Positions 19,955-33,000 of a stretch of DNA of 64,000 bases are shown in pieces. Under the pieces are notes generated by a model. It saw only the letters and a program-made list of their open reading frames with translations. It was not told the DNA's origin and did not search any database. Each line of letters begins with the position of its first letter. Position 1 is the stretch's first letter. The translations under genes and the position numbers were made by a program. Source of the stretch: Symbiodinium natans (taxonomy: Eukaryota; Sar; Dinophyceae; Suessiales; Symbiodiniaceae); NCBI GenBank assembly GCA_905221605.1, contig CAJNDS010002275.1, positions 1 to 64,000 on the forward strand, read 5' to 3'.

Positions 19955-20242
19955 ATGGACGCGCCCCCTAGGATCACGGCCCTGCAGATGAGAGCCTTCG
20001 AGATTTGGGTTCGTACATTGAGCATGGACCAGATCATCATGCTGGCCGAGCGCATCGAGGACGTCTTGGCAGATAGAGAGGTAGAGATCCGCGAGCGATT
20101 GCAGGCCAGGCGTAACCTGTTGAACGCTACACTTTCAACAGCTGCGAGCTCATCTTCCACGCCGCAAGAAGCCCAGCCTAGTGAGCCACGTCCGAGTTCT
20201 TCGTCTCGTGACCAGTCTTGGGAATTCCTTGACCCACAGTAG
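19955..20242 (+). CDS. Small hypothetical protein 1 of element B (95 aa)
   Basis: ATG-initiated, 95 codons. Residues 12-55 look like one or two amphipathic helices (FEIWVRTLSMD, ERIEDVLADREVEIRERLQA). A Ser/Pro-rich linker follows and the end is WEFLDPQ. No family is recognised. A degenerate sequence at 60120-60367 has the same order of features (FRQWLRTL, EVLEDLIEERD, then QFLDPE), which argues that the ORF was once under coding constraint in more than one place. Confidence 0.5.
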   Translation: MDAPPRITALQMRAFEIWVRTLSMDQIIMLAERIEDVLADREVEIRERLQARRNLLNATLSTAASSSSTPQEAQPSEPRPSSSSRDQSWEFLDPQ

Positions 20243-20282
20243 TCACAATCCCTCCTGACGGTCAGGCCCGCTGACGACGACC

Positions 20283-20441
20283 ATGAGTGTAAAAGATGGT
20301 TCTGCGGTTCAACACACTCTATGTGCTGCATTGCCCCTTGTCAGTGACAGCGAAACCTGCCTCAGCTCAACAAGTGCTCCACCGTCGGTCGGCCGCGGGC
20401 TCAAACTGCACGATGTTCTTCCCCGCCCATGTTTGTGCTAG
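20283..20441 (+). CDS. Small ORF 2 of element B (52 aa)
   Basis: ATG to TAG, 52 codons, between the other two small ORFs. Low information: one segment LPLVSDSETCLSS resembles PLDVSDSDSPLSC encoded near 60358-60400. It may be an exon or spacer rather than a separate gene. Confidence 0.25.
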   Translation: MSVKDGSAVQHTLCAALPLVSDSETCLSSTSAPPSVGRGLKLHDVLPRPCLC

Positions 20442-20475
20442 CTAACATAGGAGAGTCACCTCTTTGACTGTGAGT

Positions 20476-20790
20476 ATGAAGAGGGATGCTGATGCTGCAA
20501 GCCTTGAGGAGGGCACGAACCGCGAATCCAGGGCCCAATGGTTGGCAGTGATGGTCACCAATGTTCCGGTTGTGGAAGTTGTGCTCTGTCGAGTTGTGAC
20601 TACAGGAACAGTTGACGACATCAAGTTTGCGATTGCTGATGACGTATGGCATCGCACCGGGCATGCTGTGAGAAAATCCAGTTTTCGTTTGGAGCTGCAA
20701 GGGCGACACGTGCCTTTCAGCATGAACCTCAGTGACTTACCTTTCACTCCGGGAGCTTGCTTGCACTTCGTTTTCCAACTCAGCCACTGA
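20476..20790 (+). CDS. Probable ubiquitin-like protein carried by element B
   Basis: 104 aa from the ATG at 20476. After a charged leader of about 20 residues, the remaining about 75 residues follow the order of a ubiquitin fold: strand VVEVVLCRVV, helix GTVDDIKFAIADD, strand FRLELQGRHV, then MNLSDLPFTPG and a final strand CLHFVFQL. The last part parallels the RLIFAGK...TLSDYNI...STLHLVLRL order of ubiquitin. There is no C-terminal Gly-Gly, so conjugation is not expected. It fills the right half of the cargo and ends about 60 bp before the shared right end. The fold call rests on motif order only. Confidence 0.5.
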   Translation: MKRDADAASLEEGTNRESRAQWLAVMVTNVPVVEVVLCRVVTTGTVDDIKFAIADDVWHRTGHAVRKSSFRLELQGRHVPFSMNLSDLPFTPGACLHFVFQLSH

Positions 20791-20852
20791 CAGGACGAAT
20801 ACTTAGGCGGAACCTCTGAGCTTAGACGGTGCGAAAGTTTCACATACCCGAC

Positions 20853-21016
20853 GGGGTTTTTCGTGTTTTTGTACCCAGGAGACAGAAGACCTGCATAATG
20901 GACAGGTGGTCGATTCTGTACCCTTCCTCGGAAAAAGAGCTTGAATGGAGTGACTAAAGGAAATGAATATTCGAGATGATGGAATACATTCATGGATGAA
21001 TTTGGGAACAAAATAA
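20853..21016 (+). repeat. Right terminal sequence of element B
   Basis: 164-bp copy of 19547-19710, followed by GGG (21017-21019) and the resumed array unit. Confidence 0.9.
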
Positions 21017-24000
21017 GGGTCAATATTTGGCAAAGCAAAAAAACGACATAAAGAGTGGTGCCAAGTGTGTGTTTTCAGCTGCCATTTCTTGATCTTTAAA
21101 AAATTTGCACCAAAAGTTCGGTTCGAAGACAATTTTAAAAAGAGAAGGTGTGGGTCCCAAAAAGAGACAGCAAAAATCAAGCGAAAAGCAGAGAAAGTCT
21201 CATTTACAGGCGGTGGTGGTGTGGGTGTGTGTGTGTGTGTGTGTGTGTGGCTGTGGGATGTGGTGAGTGCAAAAAGGCAGAGGCTCAGGTAACTTCCGCA
21301 GCAAAGCCTTGGCAGGTCTGTGGTGTTGGTGTTGGTGAAGTCGGAGCATCAGTTGTGCACAGGTGGTGGTGGGTTGCACATTGTGCAGTGTTTGCAAGTG
21401 TGTGGAAATGTGTGATGTGGTGTGTGAGTGTGAGGTGAGACAGAATGGGTGGAGGTGTGCAAGCGAAAAACGCGAGGTGAGTTTGAATGAAGGGCAGCAA
21501 TTCAAGTGTTTTTTGGGGGGGCTGCTTTTGAGCCCCAAAACTGTGTTTGAATTGGGGCCGCTTGAAAGGGCCTCCACAGTGCAGAACAAATTGCTGGACA
21601 ACCTATAAAGAGAGCCATTTTTGTAAGCTGATCAAGGCATGGTCCTTACTTGTGCAGAGCACGGACGCAGCTAAAAACAGCAAGTTCTTGCCAAGCTGCT
21701 GATGGATAGAATGCAGCTCATGTGCAAGTGGTCATGACTCTGTGGAATGTGGTAAATTGGCTGAAAATTGGGATTCTTTATAAGATTTTGAGGGCCCAAA
21801 AATGAACCCCGAAAAATAGACACCAAAATGCCAAAATGCGTCACCAAAAATAGGCTCCGTAATTTGAGCTTGAGGTGGAGCCACGCAAGGCAAATTAGAT
21901 CAGGGAGCCAAAAGTGATGCCAAAAAATGGGGCCTGTTTTTGGGCCCGGATTTTTGCAAGAAGGGGCCCAAAAAACGTCCCCGTTTTTGGGCCCCATTTT
22001 TCCGGCCCACAGTTCGGATGGGCATTGAACCTTGAGTGCAATGCTCATCAGTGTTGCTGGGCATTTTCGGTCACGCTGCCAGCGTTTCATCCTTGCTCAG
22101 ACCTGGTAATCTTGAATGCAGACTCACTGCAGAGAAGTGCAGCCAACATGTGGCAGTGTGGCCCTGTAAGTTGCGTGAACTCAAGTAACAACGGCTTGCA
22201 ACTGGCAACTGTGGAGGCCCGTTCTGCGGGACCGTTTCGTGTGGCTTTTTTGGGCTCAGAAATGGGCCCCGGAAAAGCCTCCCCTTGCACCCCCACGTCC
22301 GTGATTGATTTTGCTTGAAATAAGCATTTTTGAAAGTCTCTGACAGTGCCGTTTGGACAGAAATCAACTGCAGGACGAGACGAGTTCAGCTGTGGTGTTG
22401 ATGCCGCAATGTTGCGCGCGACGCCCGAACCCAACCGTTCGAAATTTGCAAAGTGTCTTACCAAAATGTGAATAAGTGCGAGCGCAGCGAGCAAAACACC
22501 GGAGTGTATTCAACACAGAAACTCACTGACGTGCTGTTTTTGATGAGTTTTGAACATTTTGGGTTTGTTAATTTGCTTCCAGTCGCAATCATTCCTCTGA
22601 CTTGCCGGTTGCAACTTTTGCGAGGCGTGACCTCTGGGGTGGCAACCTTTCAGGGAATAGGGTTGACCCAAAAGAAACCCTATTCCCGAAAAGTATACCA
22701 GTCCAGAGGCTGTACCAAATAAAATTTGCAAAATTTTACTTGGGTAACTTCTTGCATGGCAATCTGTGGAAGAGATTTTCTTAAAGATTTGTTTTATCTT
22801 GCCTGTTTCTGGTTTTTTGAAGGTTGCCTTTCTAAGTGCCTGGTGGTTTCGGTCGCTCTGGTGTGTTGGATCGAAGTAGTGAGACCTTTTGCTGGCAAAT
22901 GTTAAAAGACCTTTTCCTTTTGAGTGCAACAATTTTGACTTGTTGCAGTGTCGGGTTAAGACCTGGACTTGCACACACCTCTTTACCTTCGAAAAAGGAT
23001 TGTTTTTCACTTGGATCGGACCAAAGGCAGTGTGGTCTGGCTTGGCCTCAGCTCAAAACTTGTTAAAAAGCCAGGTCTTAAGCCATCCGATCCAAATTCA
23101 AAACAATCAATCGTCCAATGCCAGACCCAACACTGCTTCAAGTCAAAGTTTTGCACTTAAAGAAAGGGTCAATATTTGGCAAAGCAAAAAAACGACATAA
23201 AGAGTGGTGCCAAGTGTGTGTTTTCAGCTGCCATTTCTTGATCTTTAAAAAATTTGCACCAAAAGTTCGGTTCGAAGACAATTTTAAAAAGAGAAGGTAT
23301 GGGTCCCAAAAAAAGAGACAGCAAAAATCAAGCGAAAAGCAGAGAAAGTCTCATTTACAGGCGGTGGTGGTGTGGGTGTGTGTGTGTGTGTGGCTGTGGG
23401 ATGTGGTGAGTGCAAAAAGGCAGAGGCTCAGGTAACTTCCGCAGCAAAGCCTTGGCAGGTCTGTGGTGTTGGTGTTGGTGAAGTCGGAGCATCAGTTGTG
23501 CACAGGTGGTGGTGGGTTGCACATTGTGCAGTGTTTGCAAGTGTGTGGAAATGTGTGATGTGGTGTGTGAGTGTGAGGTGAGACAGAATGGGTGGAGGTG
23601 TGCAAGCGAAAAACGCGAGGTGAGTTTGAATGAAGGGCAGCAATTCAAGTGTTTTTTGGGGGGGCTGCTTTTGAGCCCCAAAACTGTGTTTGAATTGGGG
23701 CCGCTTGAAAGGGCCTCCACAGTGCAGAACAAATTGCTGGACAACCTATAAAGAGAGCCATTTTTGTAAGCTGATCAAGGCATGGTCCTTACTTGTGCAG
23801 AGCACGGAAGCAGCTAAAAACAGCAAGTTCTTGCCAAGCTGCTGATGGATAGAATGCAGCTCATGTGCAAGTGGTCATGACTCTGTGGAATGTGGTAAAT
23901 TGGCTGAAAATTGGGATTCTTTATAAGATTTTGAGGGCCCAAAAATGAACCCCGAAAAATAGACACCAAAATGCCAAAATGCGTCACCAAAAATAGGCTC

Positions 24001-27000
24001 CGTAATTTGAGCTTGAGGTGGAGCCACGCAAGGCAAATTAGATCAGGGAGCCAAAAGTGATGCCAAAAAATGGGGCCTGTTTTTGGGCCCGGATTTTTGC
24101 AAGAAGGGGCCCAAAAAACGTCCCCGTTTTTGGGCCCCATTTTTCCGGCCCACAGTTCGGATGGGCATTGAACCTTGAGTGCAATGCTCATCAGTGTTGC
24201 TGGGCATTTTCGGTCACGCTGCCAGCGTTTCATCCTTGCTCAGACCTGGTAATCTTGAATGCAGACTCACTGCAGAGAAGTGCAGCCAACATGTGGCAGT
24301 GTGGCCCTGTAAGTTGCGTGAACTCAAGTAACAACGGCTTGCAACTGGCAACTGTGGAGGCCCGTTCTGCGGGACCGTTTCGTGTGGCTTTTTTGGGCTC
24401 AGAAATGGGCCCCGGAAAAGCCTCCCCTTGCACCCCCACGTCCGTGATTGATTTTGCTTGAAATAAGCATTTTTGAAAGTCTCTGACAGTGCCGTTTGGA
24501 CAGAAATCAACTGCAGGACGAGACGAGTTCAGCTGTGGTGTTGATGCCGCAATGTTGCGCGCGACGCCCGAACCCAACCGTTCGAAATTTGCAAAGTGTC
24601 TTACCAAAATGTGAATAAGTGCGAGCGCAGCGAGCAAAACACCGGAGTGTATTCAACACAGAAACTCACTGAAGTGCTGTTTTTGATGAGTTTTGAACAT
24701 TTTGGGTTTGTTAATTTGCTTCCAGTCGCAATCATTCCTCTGACTTGCCGGTTGCAACTTTTGCGAGGCGTGACCTCTGGGGTGGCAACCTTTCAGGGAA
24801 TAGGGTTGACCCAAAAGAAACCCTATTCCCGAAAAGTATACCAGTCCAGAGGCTGTACCAAATAAAATTTGCAAAATTTTACTTGGGTAACTTCTTGCAT
24901 GGCAATCTGTGGAAGAGATTTTCTTAAAGATTTGTTTTATCTTGCCTGTTTCTGGTTTTTTGAAGGTTGCCTTTCTAAGTGCCTGGTGGTTTCGGTCGCT
25001 CTGGTGTGTTGGATCGAAGTAGTGAGACCTTTTGCTGGCAAATGTTAAAAGACCTTTTCCTTTTGAGTGCAACAAATTTTGACTTGTTGCAGTGTCGGGT
25101 TAAGACCTGGACTTGCACACACCTCTTTACCTTCGAAAAAGGATTGTTTTTCACTTGGATCGGACCAAAGGCAGTGTGGTCTGGCTTGGCCTCAGCTCAA
25201 AACTTGTTAAAAAGCCAGGTCTTAAGCCATCCGATCCAAATTCAAAACAATCAATCGTCCAATGCCAGACCCAACACTGCTTCAAGTCAAAGTTTTGCAC
25301 TTAAAGAAAGGGTCAATATTTGGCAAAGCAAAAAAACGACATAAAGAGTGGTGCCAAGTGTGTGTTTTCAGCTGCCATTTCTTGATCTTTAAAAAATTTG
25401 CACCAAAAGTTCGGTTCGAAGACAATTTTAAAAAGAGAAGGTATGGGTCCCAAAAAAGAGACAGCAAAAATCAAGCGAAAAGCAGAGAAAGTCTCATTTA
25501 CAGGCGGTGGTGGTGTGGGTGTGTGTGTGTGTGTGCTGTGGGATGTGGTGAGTGCAAAAAGGCAGAGGCTCAGGTAACTTCCGCAGCAAAGCCTTGGCAG
25601 GTCTGTGGTGTTGGTGTTGGTGAAGTCGGAGCATCAGTTGTGCACAGGTGGTGGTGGGTTGCACATTGTGCAGTGTTTGCAAGTGTGTGGAAATGTGTGA
25701 TGTGGTGTGTGAGTGTGAGGTGAGACAGAATGGGTGGAGGTGTGCAAGCGAAAAACGCGAGGTGAGTTTGAATGAAGGGCAGCAATTCAAGTGTTTTTTG
25801 GGGGGGCTGCTTTTGAGCCCCAAAACTGTGTTTGAATTGGGGCCGCTTGAAAGGGCCTCCACAGTGCAGAACAAATTGCTGGACAACCTATAAAGAGAGC
25901 CATTTTTGTAAGCTGATCAAGGCATGGTCCTTACTTGTGCAGAGCACGGAAGCAGCTAAAAACAGCAAGTTCTTGCCAAGCTGCTGATGGATAGAATGCA
26001 GCTCATGTGCAAGTGGTCATGACTCTGTGGAATGTGGTAAATTGGCTGAAAATTGGGATTCTTTATAAGATTTTGAGGGCCCAAAAATGAACCCCGAAAA
26101 ATAGACACCAAAATGCCAAAATGCGTCACCAAAAATAGGCTCCGTAATTTGAGCTTGAGGTGGAGCCACGCAAGGCAAATTAGATCAGGGAGCCAAAAGT
26201 GATGCCAAAAAATGGGGCCTGTTTTTGGGCCCGGATTTTTGCAAGAAGGGGCCCAAAAAACGTCCCCGTTTTTGGGCCCCATTTTTCCGGCCCACAGTTC
26301 GGATGGGCATTGAACCTTGAGTGCAATGCTCATCAGTGTTGCTGGGCATTTTCGGTCACGCTGCCAGCGTTTCATCCTTGCTCAGACCTGGTAATCTTGA
26401 ATGCAGACTCACTGCAGAGAAGTGCAGCCAACATGTGGCAGTGTGGCCCTGTAAGTTGCGTGAACTCAAGTAACAACGGCTTGCAACTGGCAACTGTGGA
26501 GGCCCGTTCTGCGGGACCGTTTCGTGTGGCTTTTTTGGGCTCAGAAATGGGCCCCGGAAAAGCCTCCCCTTGCACCCCCACGTCCGTGATTGATTTTGCT
26601 TGAAATAAGCATTTTTGAAAGTCTCTGACAGTGCCGTTTGGACAGAAATCAACTGCAGGACGAGACGAGTTCAGCTGTGGTGTTGATGCCGCAATGTTGC
26701 GCGCGACGCCCGAACCCAACCGTTCGAAATTTGCAAAGTGTCTTACCAAAATGTGAATAAGTGCGAGCGCAGCGAGCAAAACACCGGAGTGTATTCAACA
26801 CAGAAACTCACTGAAGTGCTGTTTTTGATGAGTTTTGAACATTTTGGGTTTGTTAATTTGCTTCCAGTCGCAATCATTCCTCTGACTTGCCGGTTGCAAC
26901 TTTTGCGAGGCGTGACCTCTGGGGTGGCAACCTTTCAGGGAATAGGGTTGACCCAAAAGAAACCCTATTCCCGAAAAGTATACCAGTCCAGAGGCTGTAC

Positions 27001-30000
27001 CAAATAAAATTTGCAAAATTTTACTTGGGTAACTTCTTGCATGGCAATCTGTGGAAGAGATTTTCTTAAAGATTTGTTTTATCTTGCCTGTTTCTGGTTT
27101 TTTGAAGGTTGCCTTTCTAAGTGCCTGGTGGTTTCGGTCGCTCTGGTGTGTTGGATCGAAGTAGTGAGACCTTTTGCTGGCAAATGTTAAAAGACCTTTT
27201 CCTTTTGAGTGCAAAAATTTTGACTTGTTGCAGTGTCGGGTTAAGACCTGGACTTGCACACACCTCTTTACCTTCGAAAAAGGATTGTTTTTCACTTGGA
27301 TCGGACCAAAGGCAGTGTGGTCTGGCTTGGCCTCAGCTCAAAACTTGTTAAAAAGCCAGGTCTTAAGCCATCCGATCCAAATTCAAAACAATCAATCGTC
27401 CAATGCCAGACCCAACACTGCTTCAAGTCAAAGTTTTGCACTTAAAGAAAGGGTCAATATTTGGCAAAGCAAAAAAACGACATAAAGAGTGGTGCCAAGT
27501 GTGTGTTTTCAGCTGCCATTTCTTGATCTTTAAAAAATTTGCACCAAAAGTTCGGTTCGAAGACAATTTTAAAAAGAGAAGGTATGGGTCCCAAAAAAAG
27601 AGACAGCAAAAATCAAGCGAAAAGCAGAGAAAGTCTCATTTACAGGCGGTGGTGGTGTGGGTGTGTGTGTGTGTGTGCTGTGGGATGTGGTGAGTGCAAA
27701 AAGGCAGAGGCTCAGGTAACTTCCGCAGCAAAGCCTTGGCAGGTCTGTGGTGTTGGTGTTGGTGAAGTCGGAGCATCAGTTGTGCACAGGTGGTGGTGGG
27801 TTGCACATTGTGCAGTGTTTGCAAGTGTGTGGAAATGTGTGATGTGGTGTGTGAGTGTGAGGTGAGACAGAATGGGTGGAGGTGTGCAAGCGAAAAACGC
27901 GAGGTGAGTTTGAATGAAGGGCAGCAATTCAAGTGTTTTTTGGGGGGGCTGCTTTTGAGCCCCAAAACTGTGTTTGAATTGGGGCCGCTTGAAAGGGCCT
28001 CCACAGTGCAGAACAAATTGCTGGACAACCTATAAAGAGAGCCATTTTTGTAAGCTGATCAAGGCATGGTCCTTACTTGTGCAGAGCACGGAAGCAGCTA
28101 AAAACAGCAAGTTCTTGCCAAGCTGCTGATGGATAGAATGCAGCTCATGTGCAAGTGGTCATGACTCTGTGGAATGTGGTAAATTGGCTGAAAATTGGGA
28201 TTCTTTATAAGATTTTGAGGGCCCAAAAATGAACCCCGAAAAATAGACACCAAAATGCCAAAATGCGTCACCAAAAATAGGCTCCGTAATTTGAGCTTGA
28301 GGTGGAGCCACGCAAGGCAAATTAGATCAGGGAGCCAAAAGTGATGCCAAAAAATGGGGCCTGTTTTTGGGCCCGGATTTTTGCAAGAAGGGGCCCAAAA
28401 AACGTCCCCGTTTTTGGGCCCCATTTTTCCGGCCCACAGTTCGGATGGGCATTGAACCTTGAGTGCAATGCTCATCAGTGTTGCTGGGCATTTTCGGTCA
28501 CGCTGCCAGCGTTTCATCCTTGCTCAGACCTGGTAATCTTGAATGCAGACTCACTGCAGAGAAGTGCAGCCAACATGTGGCAGTGTGGCCCTGTAAGTTG
28601 CGTGAACTCAAGTAACAACGGCTTGCAACTGGCAACTGTGGAGGCCCGTTCTGCGGGACCGTTTCGTGTGGCTTTTTTGGGCTCAGAAATGGGCCCCGGA
28701 AAAGCCTCCCCTTGCACCCCCACGTCCGTGATTGATTTTGCTTGAAATAAGCATTTTTGAAAGTCTCTGACAGTGCCGTTTGGACAGAAATCAACTGCAG
28801 GACGAGACGAGTTCAGCTGTGGTGTTGATGCCGCAATGTTGCGCGCGACGCCCGAACCCAACCGTTCGAAATTTGCAAAGTGTCTTACCAAAATGTGAAT
28901 AAGTGCGAGCGCAGCGAGCAAAACACCGGAGTGTATTCAACACAGAAACTCACTGAAGTGCTGTTTTTGATGAGTTTTGAACATTTTGGGTTTGTTAATT
29001 TGCTTCCAGTCGCAATCATTCCTCTGACTTGCCGGTTGCAACTTTTGCGAGGCGTGACCTCTGGGGTGGCAACCTTTCAGGGAATAGGGTTGACCCAAAA
29101 GAAACCCTATTCCCGAAAAGTATACCAGTCCAGAGGCTGTACCAAATAAAATTTGCAAAATTTTACTTGGGTAACTTCTTGCATGGCAATCTGTGGAAGA
29201 GATTTTCTTAAAGATTTGTTTTATCTTGCCTGTTTCTGGTTTTTTGAAGGTTGCCTTTCTAAGTGCCTGGTGGTTTCGGTCGCTCTGGTGTGTTGGATCG
29301 AAGTAGTGAGACCTTTTGCTGGCAAATGTTAAAAGACCTTTTCCTTTTGAGTGCAACAATTTTGACTTGTTGCAGTGTCGGGTTAAGACCTGGACTTGCA
29401 CACACCTCTTTACCTTCGAAAAAGGATTGTTTTTCACTTGGATCGGACCAAAGGCAGTGTGGTCTGGCTTGGCCTCAGCTCAAAACTTGTTAAAAAGCCA
29501 GGTCTTAAGCCATCCGATCCAAATTCAAAACAATCAATCGTCCAATGCCAGACCCAACACTGCTTCAAGTCAAAGTTTTGCACTTAAAGAAAGGGTCAAT
29601 ATTTGGCAAAGCAAAAAAACGACATAAAGAGTGGTGCCAAGTGTGTGTTTTCAGCTGCCATTTCTTGATCTTTAAAAAATTTGCACCAAAAGTTCGGTTC
29701 GAAGACAATTTTAAAAAGAGAAGGTATGGGTCCCAAAAAGAGACAGCAAAAATCAAGCGAAAAGCAGAGAAAGTCTCATTTACAGGCGGTGGTGGTGTGG
29801 GTGTGTGTGTGTGTGTGTGTGTGTGTGGCTGTGGGATGTGGTGAGTGCAAAAAGGCAGAGGCTCAGGTAACTTCCGCAGCAAAGCCTTGGCAGGTCTGTG
29901 GTGTTGGTGTTGGTGAAGTCGGAGCATCAGTTGTGCACAGGTGGTGGTGGGTTGCACATTGTGCAGTGTTTGCAAGTGTGTGGAAATGTGTGATGTGGTG

Positions 30001-33000
30001 TGTGAGTGTGAGGTGAGACAGAATGGGTGGAGGTGTGCAAGCGAAAAACGCGAGGTGAGTTTGAATGAAGGGCAGCAATTCAAGTGTTTTTTGGGGGGGC
30101 TGCTTTTGAGCCCCAAAACTGTGTTTGAATTGGGGCCGCTTGAAAGGGCCTCCACAGTGCAGAACAAATTGCTGGACAACCTATAAAGAGAGCCATTTTT
30201 GTAAGCTGATCAAGGCATGGTCCTTACTTGTGCAGAGCACGGAAGCAGCTAAAAACAGCAAGTTCTTGCCAAGCTGCTGATGGATAGAATGCAGCTCATG
30301 TGCAAGTGGTCATGACTCTGTGGAATGTGGTAAATTGGCTGAAAATTGGGATTCTTTATAAGATTTTGAGGGCCCAAAAATGAACCCCGAAAAATAGACA
30401 CCAAAATGCCAAAATGCGTCACCAAAAATAGGCTCCGTAATTTGAGCTTGAGGTGGAGCCACGCAAGGCAAATTAGATCAGGGAGCCAAAAGTGATGCCA
30501 AAAAATGGGGCCTGTTTTTGGGCCCGGATTTTTGCAAGAAGGGGCCCAAAAAACGTCCCCGTTTTTGGGCCCCATTTTTCCGGCCCACAGTTCGGATGGG
30601 CATTGAACCTTGAGTGCAATGCTCATCAGTGTTGCTGGGCATTTTCGGTCACGCTGCCAGCGTTTCATCCTTGCTCAGACCTGGTAATCTTGAATGCAGA
30701 CTCACTGCAGAGAAGTGCAGCCAACATGTGGCAGTGTGGCCCTGTAAGTTGCGTGAACTCAAGTAACAACGGCTTGCAACTGGCAACTGTGGAGGCCCGT
30801 TCTGCGGGACCGTTTCGTGTGGCTTTTTTGGGCTCAGAAATGGGCCCCGGAAAAGCCTCCCCTTGCACCCCCACGTCCGTGATTGATTTTGCTTGAAATA
30901 AGCATTTTTGAAAGTCTCTGACAGTGCCGTTTGGACAGAAATCAACTGCAGGACGAGACGAGTTCAGCTGTGGTGTTGATGCCGCAATGTTGCGCGCGAC
31001 GCCCGAACCCAACCGTTCGAAATTTGCAAAGTGTCTTACCAAAATGTGAATAAGTGCGAGCGCAGCGAGCAAAACACCGGAGTGTATTCAACACAGAAAC
31101 TCACTGACGTGCTGTTTTTGATGAGTTTTGAACATTTTGGGTTTGTTAATTTGCTTCCAGTCGCAATCATTCCTCTGACTTGCCGGTTGCAACTTTTGCG
31201 AGGCGTGACCTCTGGGGTGGCAACCTTTCAGGGAATAGGGTTGACCCAAAAGAAACCCTATTCCCGAAAAGTATACCAGTCCAGAGGCTGTACCAAATAA
31301 AATTTGCAAAATTTTACTTGGGTAACTTCTTGCATGGCAATCTGTGGAAGAGATTTTCTTAAAGATTTGTTTTATCTTGCCTGTTTCTGGTTTTTTGAAG
31401 GTTGCCTTTCTAAGTGCCTGGTGGTTTCGGTCGCTCTGGTGTGTTGGATCGAAGTAGTGAGACCTTTTGCTGGCAAATGTTAAAAGACCTTTTCCTTTTG
31501 AGTGCAACAATTTTGACTTGTTGCAGTGTCGGGTTAAGACCTGGACTTGCACACACCTCTTTACCTTCGAAAAAGGATTGTTTTTCACTTGGATCGGACC
31601 AAAGGCAGTGTGGTCTGGCTTGGCCTCAGCTCAAAACTTGTTAAAAAGCCAGGTCTTAAGCCATCCGATCCAAATTCAAAACAATCAATCGTCCAATGCC
31701 AGACCCAACACTGCTTCAAGTCAAAGTTTTGCACTTAAAGAAAGGGTCAATATTTGGCAAAGCAAAAAAACGACATAAAGAGTGGTGCCAAGTGTGTGTT
31801 TTCAGCTGCCATTTCTTGATCTTTAAAAAATTTGCACCAAAAGTTCGGTTCGAAGACAATTTTAAAAAGAGAAGGTATGGGTCCCAAAAAAGAGACAGCA
31901 AAAATCAAGCGAAAAGCAGAGAAAGTCTCATTTACAGGCGGTGGTGGTGTGGGTGTGTGTGTGTGTGGCTGTGGGATGTGGTGAGTGCAAAAAGGCAGAG
32001 GCTCAGGTAACTTCCGCAGCAAAGCCTTGGCAGGTCTGTGGTGTTGGTGTTGGTGAAGTCGGAGCATCAGTTGTGCACAGGTGGTGGTGGGTTGCACATT
32101 GTGCAGTGTTTGCAAGTGTGTGGAAATGTGTGATGTGGTGTGTGAGTGTGAGGTGAGACAGAATGGGTGGAGGTGTGCAAGCGAAAAACGCGAGGTGAGT
32201 TTGAATGAAGGGCAGCAATTCAAGTGTTTTTTGGGGGGGCTGCTTTTGAGCCCCAAAACTGTGTTTGAATTGGGGCCGCTTGAAAGGGCCTCCACAGTGC
32301 AGAACAAATTGCTGGACAACCTATAAAGAGAGCCATTTTTGTAAGCTGATCAAGGCATGGTCCTTACTTGTGCAGAGCACGGAAGCAGCTAAAAACAGCA
32401 AGTTCTTGCCAAGCTGCTGATGGATAGAATGCAGCTCATGTGCAAGTGGTCATGACTCTGTGGAATGTGGTAAATTGGCTGAAAATTGGGATTCTTTATA
32501 AGATTTTGAGGGCCCAAAAATGAACCCCGAAAAATAGACACCAAAATGCCAAAATGCGTCACCAAAAATAGGCTCCGTAATTTGAGCTTGAGGTGGAGCC
32601 ACGCAAGGCAAATTAGATCAGGGAGCCAAAAGTGATGCCAAAAAATGGGGCCTGTTTTTGGGCCCGGATTTTTGCAAGAAGGGGCCCAAAAAACGTCCCC
32701 GTTTTTGGGCCCCATTTTTCCGGCCCACAGTTCGGATGGGCATTGAACCTTGAGTGCAATGCTCATCAGTGTTGCTGGGCATTTTCGGTCACGCTGCCAG
32801 CGTTTCATCCTTGCTCAGACCTGGTAATCTTGAATGCAGACTCACTGCAGAGAAGTGCAGCCAACATGTGGCAGTGTGGCCCTGTAAGTTGCGTGAACTC
32901 AAGTAACAACGGCTTGCAACTGGCAACTGTGGAGGCCCGTTCTGCGGGACCGTTTCGTGTGGCTTTTTTGGGCTCAGAAATGGGCCCCGGAAAAGCCTCC

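Larger units (their letters stand above)
19714..21016 (+). mobile_element. Element B: non-autonomous relative of A with different cargo
   Basis: A 1303-bp element bounded by GGG. Its outer 121 bp (19714-19834) and 164 bp (20853-21016) match the ends of A, while 19835-20852 has no similarity to A that I can find. It therefore is not a simple internal deletion of A. The interior holds small ATG ORFs on the plus strand, including a likely ubiquitin-like protein. It has no recombinase or RT and could move only with enzymes supplied by an A-type element. Confidence 0.85.
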
